Source of the DNA: Luteimicrobium album | GTDB taxonomy: Bacteria; Actinomycetota; Actinomycetes; Actinomycetales; Cellulomonadaceae | Assembly: GCF_030161555.1 (NCBI RefSeq) | Contig: NZ_BSUK01000001.1 | Location: 1,240,001-1,304,000, forward strand | Direction of reading: 5' to 3' | Length of the DNA: 64,000 bases | In this document: positions 1 to 8,366 of the stretch, piece by piece | Numbering within the stretch: the first letter of the stretch is position 1 | How the letters are laid out: each line of letters begins with the position of its first letter | The notes under the pieces: generated by a model | Seen by the model: only the letters and a program-made list of their open reading frames with translations | Told to the model about the DNA's origin: nothing | The model's database searches: none | Program-made: the position numbers and the translations under genes

Positions 1-975
1 TCGCTCGGGTTCACCGTCGGCATGGTGCTGGGCGGCGTGCTCACCGACACGCTCGGGTGGCGGTCGACGATGGGGCTCCTCACCGTGGCGTCAGCGCTCG
101 TCCTGCCGCTCGCCCGCGTCTTCCTCAGCGAGTCCCGGCACGAAGGCCCCGACCGTCCTCGGCTCGACGTGCCGGGCGCCGCGACCGTGACGGGCGGCCT
201 GCTCGCCGTGATCTACGCGCTCTCGACGGCCGCGTCGCGCGGGTTCGGCCACCCGGACGTGCTCGGCGCGCTGGTCCTGGGGGCCGGGCTGCTGGCGGCG
301 TTCGTCGTCGTCGAGTCGCGGACCGCGCAGCCGCTCGTCTCGCTGCCGCTGCTGCGGCGCCGGACGGTCGCCTGGGGGAACCTGGGCGGGCTCGTCACCT
401 TCTCGATGATGAGCACCGTCGTGTTCGTCCTGACGCTCTACCTGCAGGACGTGCTCGGGCTCGACGCGTTCCGGACGGGGCTCGTGTTCGGGGCGCAGGG
501 CGTCCTGTCCGTCGGTGCAGGCGTGCTCGCCCCGCGGCTCGTCGGACGGTTCGGTGGAGCACGCACGCTCGTCGGGGCCCTGGTCGGCCAGGGGCTCTTC
601 GTGGCGACGCTGCTGGCGCTCGGCACGGGACGCGGGTCGGTGTGGCTCGCCGTCGCCGGGGTCTCGATCGCGTCCGTCTTCCACCTCGGCGCGATCATCT
701 CGTACGGCGTCACCGCGACGTCCGGGGTCGCCGACGACCAGCAGGGCCTCGTCACCGGCCTCGTCACCACGACGCAGCAGGTCGGCATCACGGTCGGCAT
801 CCCGTTGCTCGGCGTCCTCGCGACGACCGCCACCAGCCTCGAGCGCGGGGTGCACGTGGTGCTCGCGCTCGACGCGGCGATCGTGCTCGTGGCCGCCGTC
901 GTCGTCGGGCTCGGGCTGCGGGTCTGGCGTCCGGCGGGTGCACCAGCCGTGGAGCTCGCCGGAGGCGGGGCCTGA
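1..975 (+). CDS. MFS drug/multidrug efflux transporter, 5' end outside window
   Basis: This is a polytopic membrane protein of the DHA2 (14-TM) type of the major facilitator superfamily. The frame is open from base 1, so the N-terminal half lies upstream of the window. The visible part begins inside a helix followed by a GGVLTD..GWR loop, typical of the repeat between helices 5 and 6, and ends with a glycine-rich last helix. Repeated hydrophobic stretches of about 20 residues and short Arg-rich loops support roughly eight membrane spans here. The family exports hydrophobic compounds with the proton gradient; the substrate cannot be read from sequence. It converges on the GH3 gene, with a large hairpin between them. 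Confidence 0.85.
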   Translation, partial: SLGFTVGMVLGGVLTDTLGWRSTMGLLTVASALVLPLARVFLSESRHEGPDRPRLDVPGAATVTGGLLAVIYALSTAASRGFGHPDVLGALVLGAGLLAAFVVVESRTAQPLVSLPLLRRRTVAWGNLGGLVTFSMMSTVVFVLTLYLQDVLGLDAFRTGLVFGAQGVLSVGAGVLAPRLVGRFGGARTLVGALVGQGLFVATLLALGTGRGSVWLAVAGVSIASVFHLGAIISYGVTATSGVADDQQGLVTGLVTTTQQVGITVGIPLLGVLATTATSLERGVHVVLALDAAIVLVAAVVVGLGLRVWRPAGAPAVELAGGGA

Positions 976-990
976 GCGCTCCCCGCACCT

Positions 991-1065
991 CGCCGAGCAA
1001 GCGGAGACGTTGCCGAGCCAGCGGGTCCTGACCGCTTGGTCGACGGAGTCCCCGCTTGCTCGGCG
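991..1065. terminator. Large inverted repeat between convergent genes, probable bidirectional terminator
   Basis: CGCCGAGCAAGCGG at 991-1004 is repeated as its perfect reverse complement at 1052-1065. With one mismatch the arms extend to 18 bp. The 47-bp spacer contains further weak pairing. There is no T-tract, as is usual in GC-rich actinobacteria. It lies between the stop codons of the MFS gene and the GH3 gene, so it can serve both strands. Confidence 0.6.
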
Positions 1066-1083
1066 CGTCGGTGGGCGGGTGGG

Positions 1084-3414
1084 TCAGCGAGGTTGCGATG
1101 CCGCGTCGTAGGCCGCGACGAGCTGGTCGACCTGGTCGCGCGTCACCATGTCGGTGAAGCTCACGACCTTGCCGATCGGCATCTGGCGGACCATCTCGCC
1201 CCAGCCCGCGTCGGGTCCGGGCGACGGCTCCGCGGCGGACGCCAGCATCCCTGCCGAGTCGCCGGCCGCAGCGAGCGCCGCGCCCAGCACCTGGGCACCC
1301 ACGGGGTCGGTGAGCCACTCGCCGATCGTCGACGTCGCGTCGAGGTGGTGCGGGGCACCGTCGCCGTCGGACGTGACGGTCACGCGACCGCGGACGTCGT
1401 GCGACGACGCGCCGACCTCGATCTCGAAGTCCCCCGCCTCGACCTCCCAGCGGTGGTCGCGCAGGGACCAGAACGCGAAGGCGCGGGCGTCGAGCGGCAC
1501 GACGACATCGGCCGAGGCACCGGGCTCCAACGACACCTTGCTGAACCCCCGCAGCTCGTGAGCCGGGCGCGGGACCCGGGCTGCGACGTCGTGCACGTAG
1601 ACCTGGACCACCTCGGAACCGGCGCGCTCACCCGTGTTCGTGACGGTGACGTGGACGTCCCAGGAGTTCGGACCGCGATCCGGCGCGGGGGTCGCGGTCG
1701 GCTCGCCGTACTCGAAGGTCGTGTAGGTGAGGCCGTGCCCGAAGGGGTAGGCGACGGGGACGTGGAGCGTGTCGTAGTAGCGGTAGCCCACGTGCACGCC
1801 CTCGCCGTAGAGGACGTGGCCGTCGCCGCCGGGGAAGTTCAGGTACGACGGCGTGTCCTCGAGGTGGTGCGGGATCGTCTCGGTGAGGCGGCCGCTGGGC
1901 GAGGCGAGGCCGAACAGGAGGTCCGCGGTCGCGGAGCCGCCCGCCTGCCCGAGGAGCCAGCCCTCGAGGATCGCGGCGGTGCCGTCACGCCACTCGGTGA
2001 CGGTGACGGCCGAGCCGTTCGAGAGGATCACCACGACCTTGTCGTTCACGCCGACGAGCTGCTCGAGCAGCGCGAGCTGGTCGTCGGGGAGGCTCATGGT
2101 GGTGCGGTCGTAGCCCTCGGACTCGGCGGCGCCGGGCAGGCCGAGGAACGCGAGCACGACGTCGGCGTTCCGCGCGACGGCGACGGCCTCGTCCGCGAGC
2201 GCCTCGTCGGGCGCGCCGTCGGGCCGGAAGCCCGGGGCGTAGTCGACACGGTCCTCGCCGGCAACGGCACGGATCGCGGTGAGCGCGTCGTCGAGGCGGG
2301 TCGGGACGACCTGCGACGAGCCCGCACCCTGGTAGCGCGGCTCGCTCGCGAACGCGCCGACGACGCCGATGCGCTCCGCCCCGGCGCGGTCCAGCGGGAG
2401 CGTGCCGTCGTTCTCGAGGAGCACCGCGCACGCGACGGCGGCCTCGCGGGCGAGGTCGTGGTGGCGGGCGTAGCGCTCGTCGTCGAACGCGGGGTCCTGC
2501 GCCGCGAGGGCGTCGTGCGTCCGGTCGAGGAGCGTCAGCAGCCGGTCGACGGCGACGTCGAGCACGGCCTCGTCGAGCCGTCCCTCGCGGACCGCCGCGA
2601 CGATCACGGCCTCGCCGCCCGACGGCGGCATCTCGAGGTCGAGCCCGGCGGCGACGGCGGCGACCGGGTCGGACACCGCGCCCCAGTCGGAGACGACGAG
2701 CCCCTCGAAGCCCCACTCACCGCGCAGGAGGTCGGTGAGGAGCCACGGGTTCTGGCTCGAGTAGGTGCCGTTGACCTTGTTGTACGAGCACATGACGGTC
2801 GTCGGCTGCTGCGTGGTGACCACGTGCTCGAACGCGGGCAGGTAGATCTCGCGCAGGGTGCGCTCGTCGACGTCGGCGCTCACGCGGAGCCGGTCGGTCT
2901 CCTGGTTGTTCGCGGCGAAGTGCTTGAGCGAGCTCCCGACGCCGCGCGACTGGATCCCCTCGACCATCGCTGCGCCGAAGACGCCCGCGACGAACGGGTC
3001 CTCCGACGCGTACTCGAAGTTGCGCCCGCACAGCGGGCTCCGCTTGATGTTGATACCCGGGCCCAGGACGACGGCGATCTGCTCGGCGCGCGCCTCGTCG
3101 GCGATCGCGGCGCCCACGCGGCGGACGGCGTCCGGGTCCCACGCCGACGCCAGCGCCACCGCGGGCGGGAAGCACGTCGCCGGGTTCGAGCCGCCCAGCC
3201 CGACGGCGTCGGCCTGGTCCGACTGCTTGCGCAGGCCGTGCGGACCGTCCGTCACCATGACGGACGGGATGTCGGCGTCGGGCACGCCCTGCGTGTGCCA
3301 GAAGTCCGCGCCCGACACGAGGGACGCCTTCTGCTCGAGCGTGAGCCGCCCGATCACGTCGGGGTGCGCGAGGGGCGGGCGCGGGGTGGTGGGCAGGTCG
3401 GGCACGGACGTCAT
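1084..3414 (-). CDS. Glycoside hydrolase family 3 beta-glucosidase, cytoplasmic
   Basis: This 776-residue protein hydrolyses beta-linked glucosides or related oligosaccharides with retention of configuration. Order of domains: GH3 N-terminal barrel (about residues 25-330) with the KH motif near 164-165 and the nucleophile Asp243 in the VVSDWG motif; GH3 C-terminal sandwich (about 370-590); C-terminal fibronectin-III-like domain (about 650-725) ending in the typical VxVPLDARAFAFW strand. No signal peptide is visible, so the enzyme probably works on imported sugars. An AGGAGC ribosome site precedes the ATG. The length is normal for the family. No transporter adjoins it, so the exact substrate is open. 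Confidence 0.93.
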   Translation of the reverse strand: MTSVPDLPTTPRPPLAHPDVIGRLTLEQKASLVSGADFWHTQGVPDADIPSVMVTDGPHGLRKQSDQADAVGLGGSNPATCFPPAVALASAWDPDAVRRVGAAIADEARAEQIAVVLGPGINIKRSPLCGRNFEYASEDPFVAGVFGAAMVEGIQSRGVGSSLKHFAANNQETDRLRVSADVDERTLREIYLPAFEHVVTTQQPTTVMCSYNKVNGTYSSQNPWLLTDLLRGEWGFEGLVVSDWGAVSDPVAAVAAGLDLEMPPSGGEAVIVAAVREGRLDEAVLDVAVDRLLTLLDRTHDALAAQDPAFDDERYARHHDLAREAAVACAVLLENDGTLPLDRAGAERIGVVGAFASEPRYQGAGSSQVVPTRLDDALTAIRAVAGEDRVDYAPGFRPDGAPDEALADEAVAVARNADVVLAFLGLPGAAESEGYDRTTMSLPDDQLALLEQLVGVNDKVVVILSNGSAVTVTEWRDGTAAILEGWLLGQAGGSATADLLFGLASPSGRLTETIPHHLEDTPSYLNFPGGDGHVLYGEGVHVGYRYYDTLHVPVAYPFGHGLTYTTFEYGEPTATPAPDRGPNSWDVHVTVTNTGERAGSEVVQVYVHDVAARVPRPAHELRGFSKVSLEPGASADVVVPLDARAFAFWSLRDHRWEVEAGDFEIEVGASSHDVRGRVTVTSDGDGAPHHLDATSTIGEWLTDPVGAQVLGAALAAAGDSAGMLASAAEPSPGPDAGWGEMVRQMPIGKVVSFTDMVTRDQVDQLVAAYDAASQPR

Positions 3415-3596
3415 CGTCAGGTCGCTCCTTGCACTGAGGCGGTCGGTGGTGCGCTGCGCTCATCGTGCTCCCCGGGCGGGGCCGGGTCGAGCCGGGCCGG
3501 ACTGACAGCGAGGACCAAGGTTCGTCCCGGCGAACCTTCACGTTCCGTCCCTAGCGTGACGCCGCACCGACGGACGACCGCACGAGGACGTGAGAG

Positions 3597-4154
3597 ATGG
3601 CCCGCACCCGCACCGCGACGTACAGCCCCGAGCAGACCGCCCGACGGGCGCAGCTCAAGACCGCGACGATCGGGCTCGTCGCCCACCTGCGCTCCTACGA
3701 CGCGAAGGCCGCGATGGGGCGCCTCACGCCCGACCACGGCACCGCGAAGGTCACGCTCCCCGGGTCGCGGCTGCGCTGCGACGTCGACGTGACCCTCGTC
3801 GACGGCACCCCGCGGTACACGTTCGAGGACCCCGTCACCCGCGAGCCGTGCACCGCCGACGACGTCCGCACCGTCCAGCGTGCGCTCGCACCCGCGCCGT
3901 CGCCCTGGCCACGGGTCGTGGTCCGCACGCTCGTCGTCGGGCTGGCGCTGGCCGCCGTCGCCGCGCTCGCGATCTGGCCGCTGGAGGCGTCGACCGACTT
4001 CGTGAAGCACCACGGGGCGGTGCTGGCCGTCGCGGTCGTCGGGATCACCGCGATCGTGGTCGGCGGGCTCGAGCTGCGTCGCGTGCGGCGACGCCGGCGG
4101 GTCGAGCGGGACGGGCTCGTGCGGCTCGGAGGTGCGGCCGCGCGTCGGCGCTGA
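3597..4154 (+). CDS. Small membrane protein of unknown function
   Basis: I do not recognise this 185-residue protein. Its first 100 residues are soluble and basic. Two strongly hydrophobic segments follow at about 102-126 and 137-158, and the tail is a dense Arg cluster that should stay in the cytoplasm. The ATG at 3597 follows a purine-rich GAGAG stretch, and a TAGCGT -10-like hexamer lies about 40 bases upstream. It starts a transcription unit divergent from the GH3 gene, but nothing in the context suggests a shared role. Confidence 0.7.
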   Translation: MARTRTATYSPEQTARRAQLKTATIGLVAHLRSYDAKAAMGRLTPDHGTAKVTLPGSRLRCDVDVTLVDGTPRYTFEDPVTREPCTADDVRTVQRALAPAPSPWPRVVVRTLVVGLALAAVAALAIWPLEASTDFVKHHGAVLAVAVVGITAIVVGGLELRRVRRRRRVERDGLVRLGGAAARRR

Positions 4155-4273
4155 CCTGCACCTGGCCTTGAGGTCTCACGCGGGACGCGGCGCGGGGAGG
4201 GCTTGACCTGGCTACGGTGGACATGACAGGTCGGCACCTTCCGACCGACCGCCGCGCACCACCGGAGGACCCG

Positions 4274-4951
4274 ATGAGCGACGCCCCCGCACCCGAGCAG
4301 CCCACGCCGTCGGGCGGGCCGCTGAGCACCGTCGCCCGCACCGTCGACGTCCGCGAGGAGGACGGCGCGCTGCGCGACGAGGTCGTCCTCGCGATCACGC
4401 TCCCCCACGACATCGACGCGGTGTGGCCCGCCGTCACCGAGGCGTCACGCATCAGCTCCTGGTTCGTCCCCGTCAGCGGCGACCTCGCCGACGGCGGCCA
4501 CTACCAGCTCGAGGGCAACGCCAGCGGGACCGTGCTCGACTGCCGTCCGCCGCACCGGTTCCGGATCACCTGGGAGTTCGGCGACGAGACGTCGTGGGTG
4601 ACCGTCGGGCTCGAACGCGAGGAGTCCGAGTCGGGCGACGACGACGCCACCCGCCTCACCCTCTCCCACCTCCTCCCCCGCGCACCCCAGTGGGACGCGT
4701 ACGGGCCCGGCGCCGTCGGGATCGGGTGGGACCTCGCGCTCGTCGGGCTCGTCCGCTACCTCGCGACCCGGTCCTCGCGCACGGCGCAGGACGCCACCGC
4801 ATGGCTCGCATCGCCCGACGGCGTCGCGTTCGTCCGGCACTCCGGACGGGAGTGGGGGCACGCGCACGCGGCGTCGGGGGTCGAGGAAGGGGCGGCGCTC
4901 GCCGCCGCCGGGCGGACCGTCGCCGCGTACCTGGGCGAGCCGGGGAGCTGA
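4274..4951 (+). CDS. SRPBCC/AHSA1-type domain protein
   Basis: A 225-residue soluble protein with a START-like ligand-binding fold. The core starts around residue 30 with the PHDIDAVWPAVTEASRISSWF block of the AHSA1 family, has the conserved strand pattern DGGHYQLEGNASGTVLDC and the FRITWEF strand, and then a helical C-terminus. Family members bind hydrophobic ligands or help Hsp90-type chaperones; none of these roles can be assigned here. The ATG at 4274 is chosen because GGAGG sits seven bases upstream; an in-frame ATG at 4217 has no such site and would add only unconserved residues. Confidence 0.82.
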   Translation: MSDAPAPEQPTPSGGPLSTVARTVDVREEDGALRDEVVLAITLPHDIDAVWPAVTEASRISSWFVPVSGDLADGGHYQLEGNASGTVLDCRPPHRFRITWEFGDETSWVTVGLEREESESGDDDATRLTLSHLLPRAPQWDAYGPGAVGIGWDLALVGLVRYLATRSSRTAQDATAWLASPDGVAFVRHSGREWGHAHAASGVEEGAALAAAGRTVAAYLGEPGS

Positions 4952-5093
4952 CCCTCCGGGTCTGGCGGCCGACCGCCGGCGTCGTCTCGTCGGTGACAGC
5001 GGGGCAGCCTTCGCGCGACGGGCTCCGGAGAGCCAGTCCCCGGGGCAGAAAGGGCTCCACGCCGACACCCCACGGTGCCTATCGTTGCTGCTC

Positions 5094-6000
5094 GTGATCT
5101 ACCAGGACCCGTTGGCGTACCTGCTCGGCCTCGAAGGCACCGCCCTCCTGGACGCGTGGGCCGGAGACCATGACCGTGCGTTCGTCGAGGCCCGGGTCGC
5201 GGAGATCCGGCGACTGCTCGACGACCCTCAGCTGCGCGACCGCGGGGTCCTCGTCGAATCGGTCGACGCCGCGACCGCCTATGAGCAGGCGTCCGCCGGC
5301 TACGACGCGGGGGCTGGCGGCGGGTTGTTCGCCCTGGACGAGCCCGTCGTCGCCGCGTTCCTGGAGGACCGGGAACGCGGGGTCGCGCTGGACGCGGCGT
5401 GCGGAACCGGCCGGTTCGCGCAGTACCTCGCGTCCCGGGGCCATCGGGTTATCGGGGTCGACGGCTCCCCGGACATGCTCGCCCACGCACGACGGCGCGT
5501 ACCGAGCGGCGAGTTCCATCTCGGCGAGCTCGACCGGCTGCCGCTGGCGGACGACTCGGTGGACGTGATCGTGTGCGCCCTCGCCCTCGTCCACGTGAAA
5601 GAGCTCGGGCCGGTGATGGCGGAGCTGGCACGCGTCCTGCGCCCCGGTGGCGATCTCGTGATCTCCGACGTGCACCACGAGCTCGTCACCGTGGGCTCGG
5701 CCATCAAGGGGCTCGGCCATCAAGGGTCTCGGCCCGTCCGGCGAGCCGCGGCTCGCCCCCACCTACCGGCACACGATCGGCGAGTATCTGCGCGCCGCAC
5801 TGAGCGCCGGACTGGAGGTGAGGGGCTGCGAGGAGCCGGCGCTCGACCCGTCGGGCTGGCCTCTTCCGGAGCCGACGGCCGAGGTCGGCGCCTGGCAGGA
5901 CTGGCCCTGGAGTCTCATGGCGTACGTACCCGCCGCCGCGCGAGCGATCGCCGCGCGCTCCCAGCTCGTGGTCTGGCACCCGCGCCAGCCCGAGGCGTGA
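5094..6000 (+). pseudogene. Class I SAM-dependent methyltransferase, frame broken by a 16-bp tandem duplication
   Basis: The frame encodes a methyltransferase with the SAM-binding motif LDAACGTGRFAQYLA (near residues 105-119), motif II GVDGSPDML and the post-motif III signature VLRPGGDLVISD. Substrate unknown. GGGCTCGGCCATCAAG occurs twice in direct succession at 5693-5708 and 5709-5724; the extra 16 bases shift the frame. Removing one copy rejoins the protein to a natural C-terminus ending at 6000 (about 296 residues, normal for the family). GTG 5094 is preferred over TTG 5085 because a TATCGT -10 hexamer ends eight bases before it, which fits a leaderless transcript. Confidence 0.85.
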
Positions 6001-6013
6001 CCGAAGGAGTCCG

Positions 6014-6619
6014 TCAGCCCTCCCGGACGTGCACCTGCTCGCCCTGGGGGCCGAAGAGGTGCAGCACCTCCGCGACCTCGCGGCCCGCGTTCACGATGGC
6101 GTGCGGGGTACGCGTGTCGAACTCGGCCGCCTCGCCGGGCTCGAGGATCGTGGAGCGGTCGGCGAGGTCGAGGCGGACGCGCCCGCTGAGCACGTAGAAC
6201 CACTCGTAGCCCTCGTGCCGGCCGAGACGGACGGGCGCTTCGGGGTCGCGGCCCGGGATGATCGACTTGAACGCCTGCACGCCCTGCGCGTGCGGAGTCA
6301 GCGGCAGGTAGATGCTGCCGTGGCGGCGCAGCGGGCGCGGGCGGACGCGCGGGTCTCCCGTCGGGGGTGCGCCGACGAGGTCGTCGAGCGCGACCCGGTA
6401 GGTCCGGGCCAGCGGGACGAGCAGCTCGAGCGTCGGGCGGCGACCCCCGGACTCGAGCCGGGACAGGGTGCTGACCCCGACGTCGGTCGCCTCCGCGACC
6501 TGGGCGAGCGTCATCCCCCGCCGACGGCGCAGGTCCCGCAGGCGCGGTCCGACGCCGTCGAGCAGCTCGCGCAGGTCCGTCTCGCCGGTCTCGGGTGCGG
6601 GGTGCTCGTGCGTGGCCAT
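6014..6619 (-). CDS. XRE-family regulator with C-terminal cupin domain
   Basis: A 201-residue DNA-binding regulator. The helix-turn-helix lies at about residues 25-75 (MTLAQVAEATDVGVSTLSRLESGGR, with the typical SRLE recognition helix). A cupin barrel (about 115-195) follows, with the GYEWFYVLSG and EFDTRTPHAI strands that form the ligand pocket. Such proteins sense small metabolites and repress a neighbour. The start is ATG 6619 because GAGGAG precedes it at good spacing; a longer frame to 6652 lacks one. It diverges from a flavoprotein gene, and a perfect palindrome lies between them. Confidence 0.88.
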   Translation of the reverse strand: MATHEHPAPETGETDLRELLDGVGPRLRDLRRRRGMTLAQVAEATDVGVSTLSRLESGGRRPTLELLVPLARTYRVALDDLVGAPPTGDPRVRPRPLRRHGSIYLPLTPHAQGVQAFKSIIPGRDPEAPVRLGRHEGYEWFYVLSGRVRLDLADRSTILEPGEAAEFDTRTPHAIVNAGREVAEVLHLFGPQGEQVHVREG

Positions 6620-6629
6620 GTCGCTCCTC

Positions 6630-6650
6630 GTGTTGCCGATACCGCAACAC
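6630..6650. promoter_or_regulatory. Palindromic operator between XRE-cupin regulator and flavoprotein
   Basis: GTGTTGC, seven bases, then GCAACAC form a perfect inverted repeat in the 70-bp divergent intergenic region. A further half-site-like GTTGCCA follows at 6653-6659. The position, just upstream of both start codons, fits autoregulation by the XRE protein and control of the flavoprotein gene. The assignment is inferred from position. Confidence 0.6.
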
Positions 6651-6689
6651 ACGTTGCCACATCAGCCTGAGGGCGACGACCGTGGAGGC

Positions 6690-7724
6690 ATGACCACGAC
6701 ACCCGCCCCCGCCCCGACCGAACCGACCTCCGCGCACGAGACGGCCGCGCACAAGATCTGGGACGCCGTCGTCGTGGGCGGGGGCGTCGCCGGGCTCGCC
6801 GCGGCCCTCATGCTCGGACGCGCCCGACGCCGCGTGCTCGTCCTCGACGCGGGAGCGCCGCGCAACCGCTTCACCACCCACATGCACGGCGTCCTCGGGC
6901 GCGACGGCACCTCACCGGCCCGGCTGCTCGCGGACGGCCGCGACGAGGTCGCGTCGTACGGGGGCGCGGTCCGGCCGGCCGAGGTCGTCGACGCCACCGC
7001 CGACGAGCGCTCCGTGACCGTGACGACCTCCGACGGCGACACCCACCGCGCTCGTCACCTCGTCGTCGCGACGGGCCTGCGGGACGAGCTGCCCGCCGTC
7101 GAGGGGCTCGCGCGGTTCTGGGGACGCGGCGTCGCCCACTGCCCCTACTGCGACGGGTACGAGGCACGCGACCAGCGGCTCGTCGTGCTCGGGACCGGGC
7201 CGGCGAGCATCGGGCAGGCGCAGCTGATCCGGCAGTGGTCGGACCGGCTGACGTACGTCGTGCACGACGCTCCCGCCCCGACCGGCGAGGAGCTCGCCGC
7301 GCTCGAGGCACGCGGGATCGGCGTCGAGCGTGGGCGGGCGGTGCGCGCGGACACGACGCTCGGACCCGACGGCGAGCGCCTTGCCGCGCTCGTCCTCGAC
7401 GACGGCCGCCCGCTCGACGTGGACGCCGTCTTCACCGCACCCGCACCTCGCCCGGGCGACGACCTGCTCCTGCGCCTCGGCGCCGAGCGTGCCTCAGCGG
7501 GTGCGGGACCCGGCGGGCCGCTGCCCGGCCAGGTGCCCGTCGACATGCTGGGGCGCACGACCGTCCCGCGCGTCTGGGCCGCGGGGAACGTCGTCGCGGC
7601 CTACGCGAACGTCCCCGTCGCGATCGCGGCCGGGACGATGGCGGGCGCGGGGGTCAACCACGCGCTCGTCGAGGAGGAGGTCGCGGCGGCCGTCGCCGCG
7701 CGCGCCGCTACCGTGGCGGGGTGA
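6690..7724 (+). CDS. Thioredoxin reductase-like FAD/NAD(P)H oxidoreductase
   Basis: A 344-residue pyridine nucleotide-disulfide oxidoreductase of the low-molecular-weight thioredoxin reductase type. The FAD-binding GGGVAGL motif is at about residues 30-36, the ATG motif of the FAD domain at about 127, the redox-active pair C151-PY-C154 in HCPYCDGYE, and the NADPH-binding VLGTGPAS near 168. The final FAD loop WAAGNV is also visible. It lacks the usual thioredoxin gene partner, so the disulfide partner is unknown and it may be one of the actinobacterial TrxR homologues of unassigned role. GGAGG lies just before ATG 6690. Its stop overlaps the Nudix start as GTGA. Confidence 0.88.
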   Translation: MTTTPAPAPTEPTSAHETAAHKIWDAVVVGGGVAGLAAALMLGRARRRVLVLDAGAPRNRFTTHMHGVLGRDGTSPARLLADGRDEVASYGGAVRPAEVVDATADERSVTVTTSDGDTHRARHLVVATGLRDELPAVEGLARFWGRGVAHCPYCDGYEARDQRLVVLGTGPASIGQAQLIRQWSDRLTYVVHDAPAPTGEELAALEARGIGVERGRAVRADTTLGPDGERLAALVLDDGRPLDVDAVFTAPAPRPGDDLLLRLGAERASAGAGPGGPLPGQVPVDMLGRTTVPRVWAAGNVVAAYANVPVAIAAGTMAGAGVNHALVEEEVAAAVAARAATVAG

Positions 7725-8221
7725 GCACCCCCGAGTTCGTCCTGGCCCTGCGCGAGAAGGTCGGCCACGCGCCGCTGTGGCTGCCGGGGGTGACGGGCGT
7801 CGTCGTCCGGGACGCGAACGCCCCGGACCCGGAGGTCCTCATGGTGCGACGCGCCGACAATGGCGCCTGGACGCCTGTGACCGGCATCGTCGACCCCGGC
7901 GAGCACCCCGCCGACGCGGTGGTGCGTGAGGTCGCCGAGGAGACCGGGGTCGAGGCGGTCCCGGTCCGGTTGGCCCGTGTCGGCGTCACAGAGCCGGGCG
8001 TCTACCCCAACGGCGACCAGGTGCAGTTCATCGAACTGACGTTCCGGCTCGAGTGGCGGTCAGGCGAACCGCACCCCGCCGACGGCGAGAACACCGACGC
8101 GCGCTGGTGCGCCGTCTCGCGCCTGCCGGCTCTGGGCCAGGACATGCGCGCGCGCATCGACGCCGCCCTCGCCGACGACGAGCGGGCCGCGTTCTTCGCG
8201 GGCGGCGAGCTCGTGCGCTGA
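7721..8221 (+). CDS. Nudix hydrolase
   Basis: A 166-residue nucleotide or nucleoside-diphosphate-X pyrophosphohydrolase. The Nudix box is complete at about residues 53-75: G(x5)E(x7)REVAEETGV, carrying the metal-binding glutamates. The family cleaves damaged nucleotides or ADP-sugar-like compounds; the substrate is not predictable. The GTG start overlaps the stop of the flavoprotein gene by four bases. In addition TACCGT at 7709-7714 lies six bases before the GTG, so it could also have its own leaderless promoter inside the upstream gene. Confidence 0.9.
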   Translation: MSTPEFVLALREKVGHAPLWLPGVTGVVVRDANAPDPEVLMVRRADNGAWTPVTGIVDPGEHPADAVVREVAEETGVEAVPVRLARVGVTEPGVYPNGDQVQFIELTFRLEWRSGEPHPADGENTDARWCAVSRLPALGQDMRARIDAALADDERAAFFAGGELVR

Positions 8222-8366
8222 ACGCCTGGCGCTCGCCCTGCCGTGCGCCGTCGAGCACGGGATCTCCGCCCCACGGGGACGTGGCCCCGGCCCGTCCGCC
8301 GGCTCGGACGGACGGCGACCCCGTGTTCGGCGACGAGGTGGGGGCCAGGGGTGATGGGATGGGGCC

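Noticed and set aside
1036..3792. Very long plus-strand reading frame opposite the GH3 gene
   Set aside because: It is antisense to a complete GH3 enzyme, rich in Arg/Val/Gly/Asp without domain structure, a known shadow effect of high GC at third positions.
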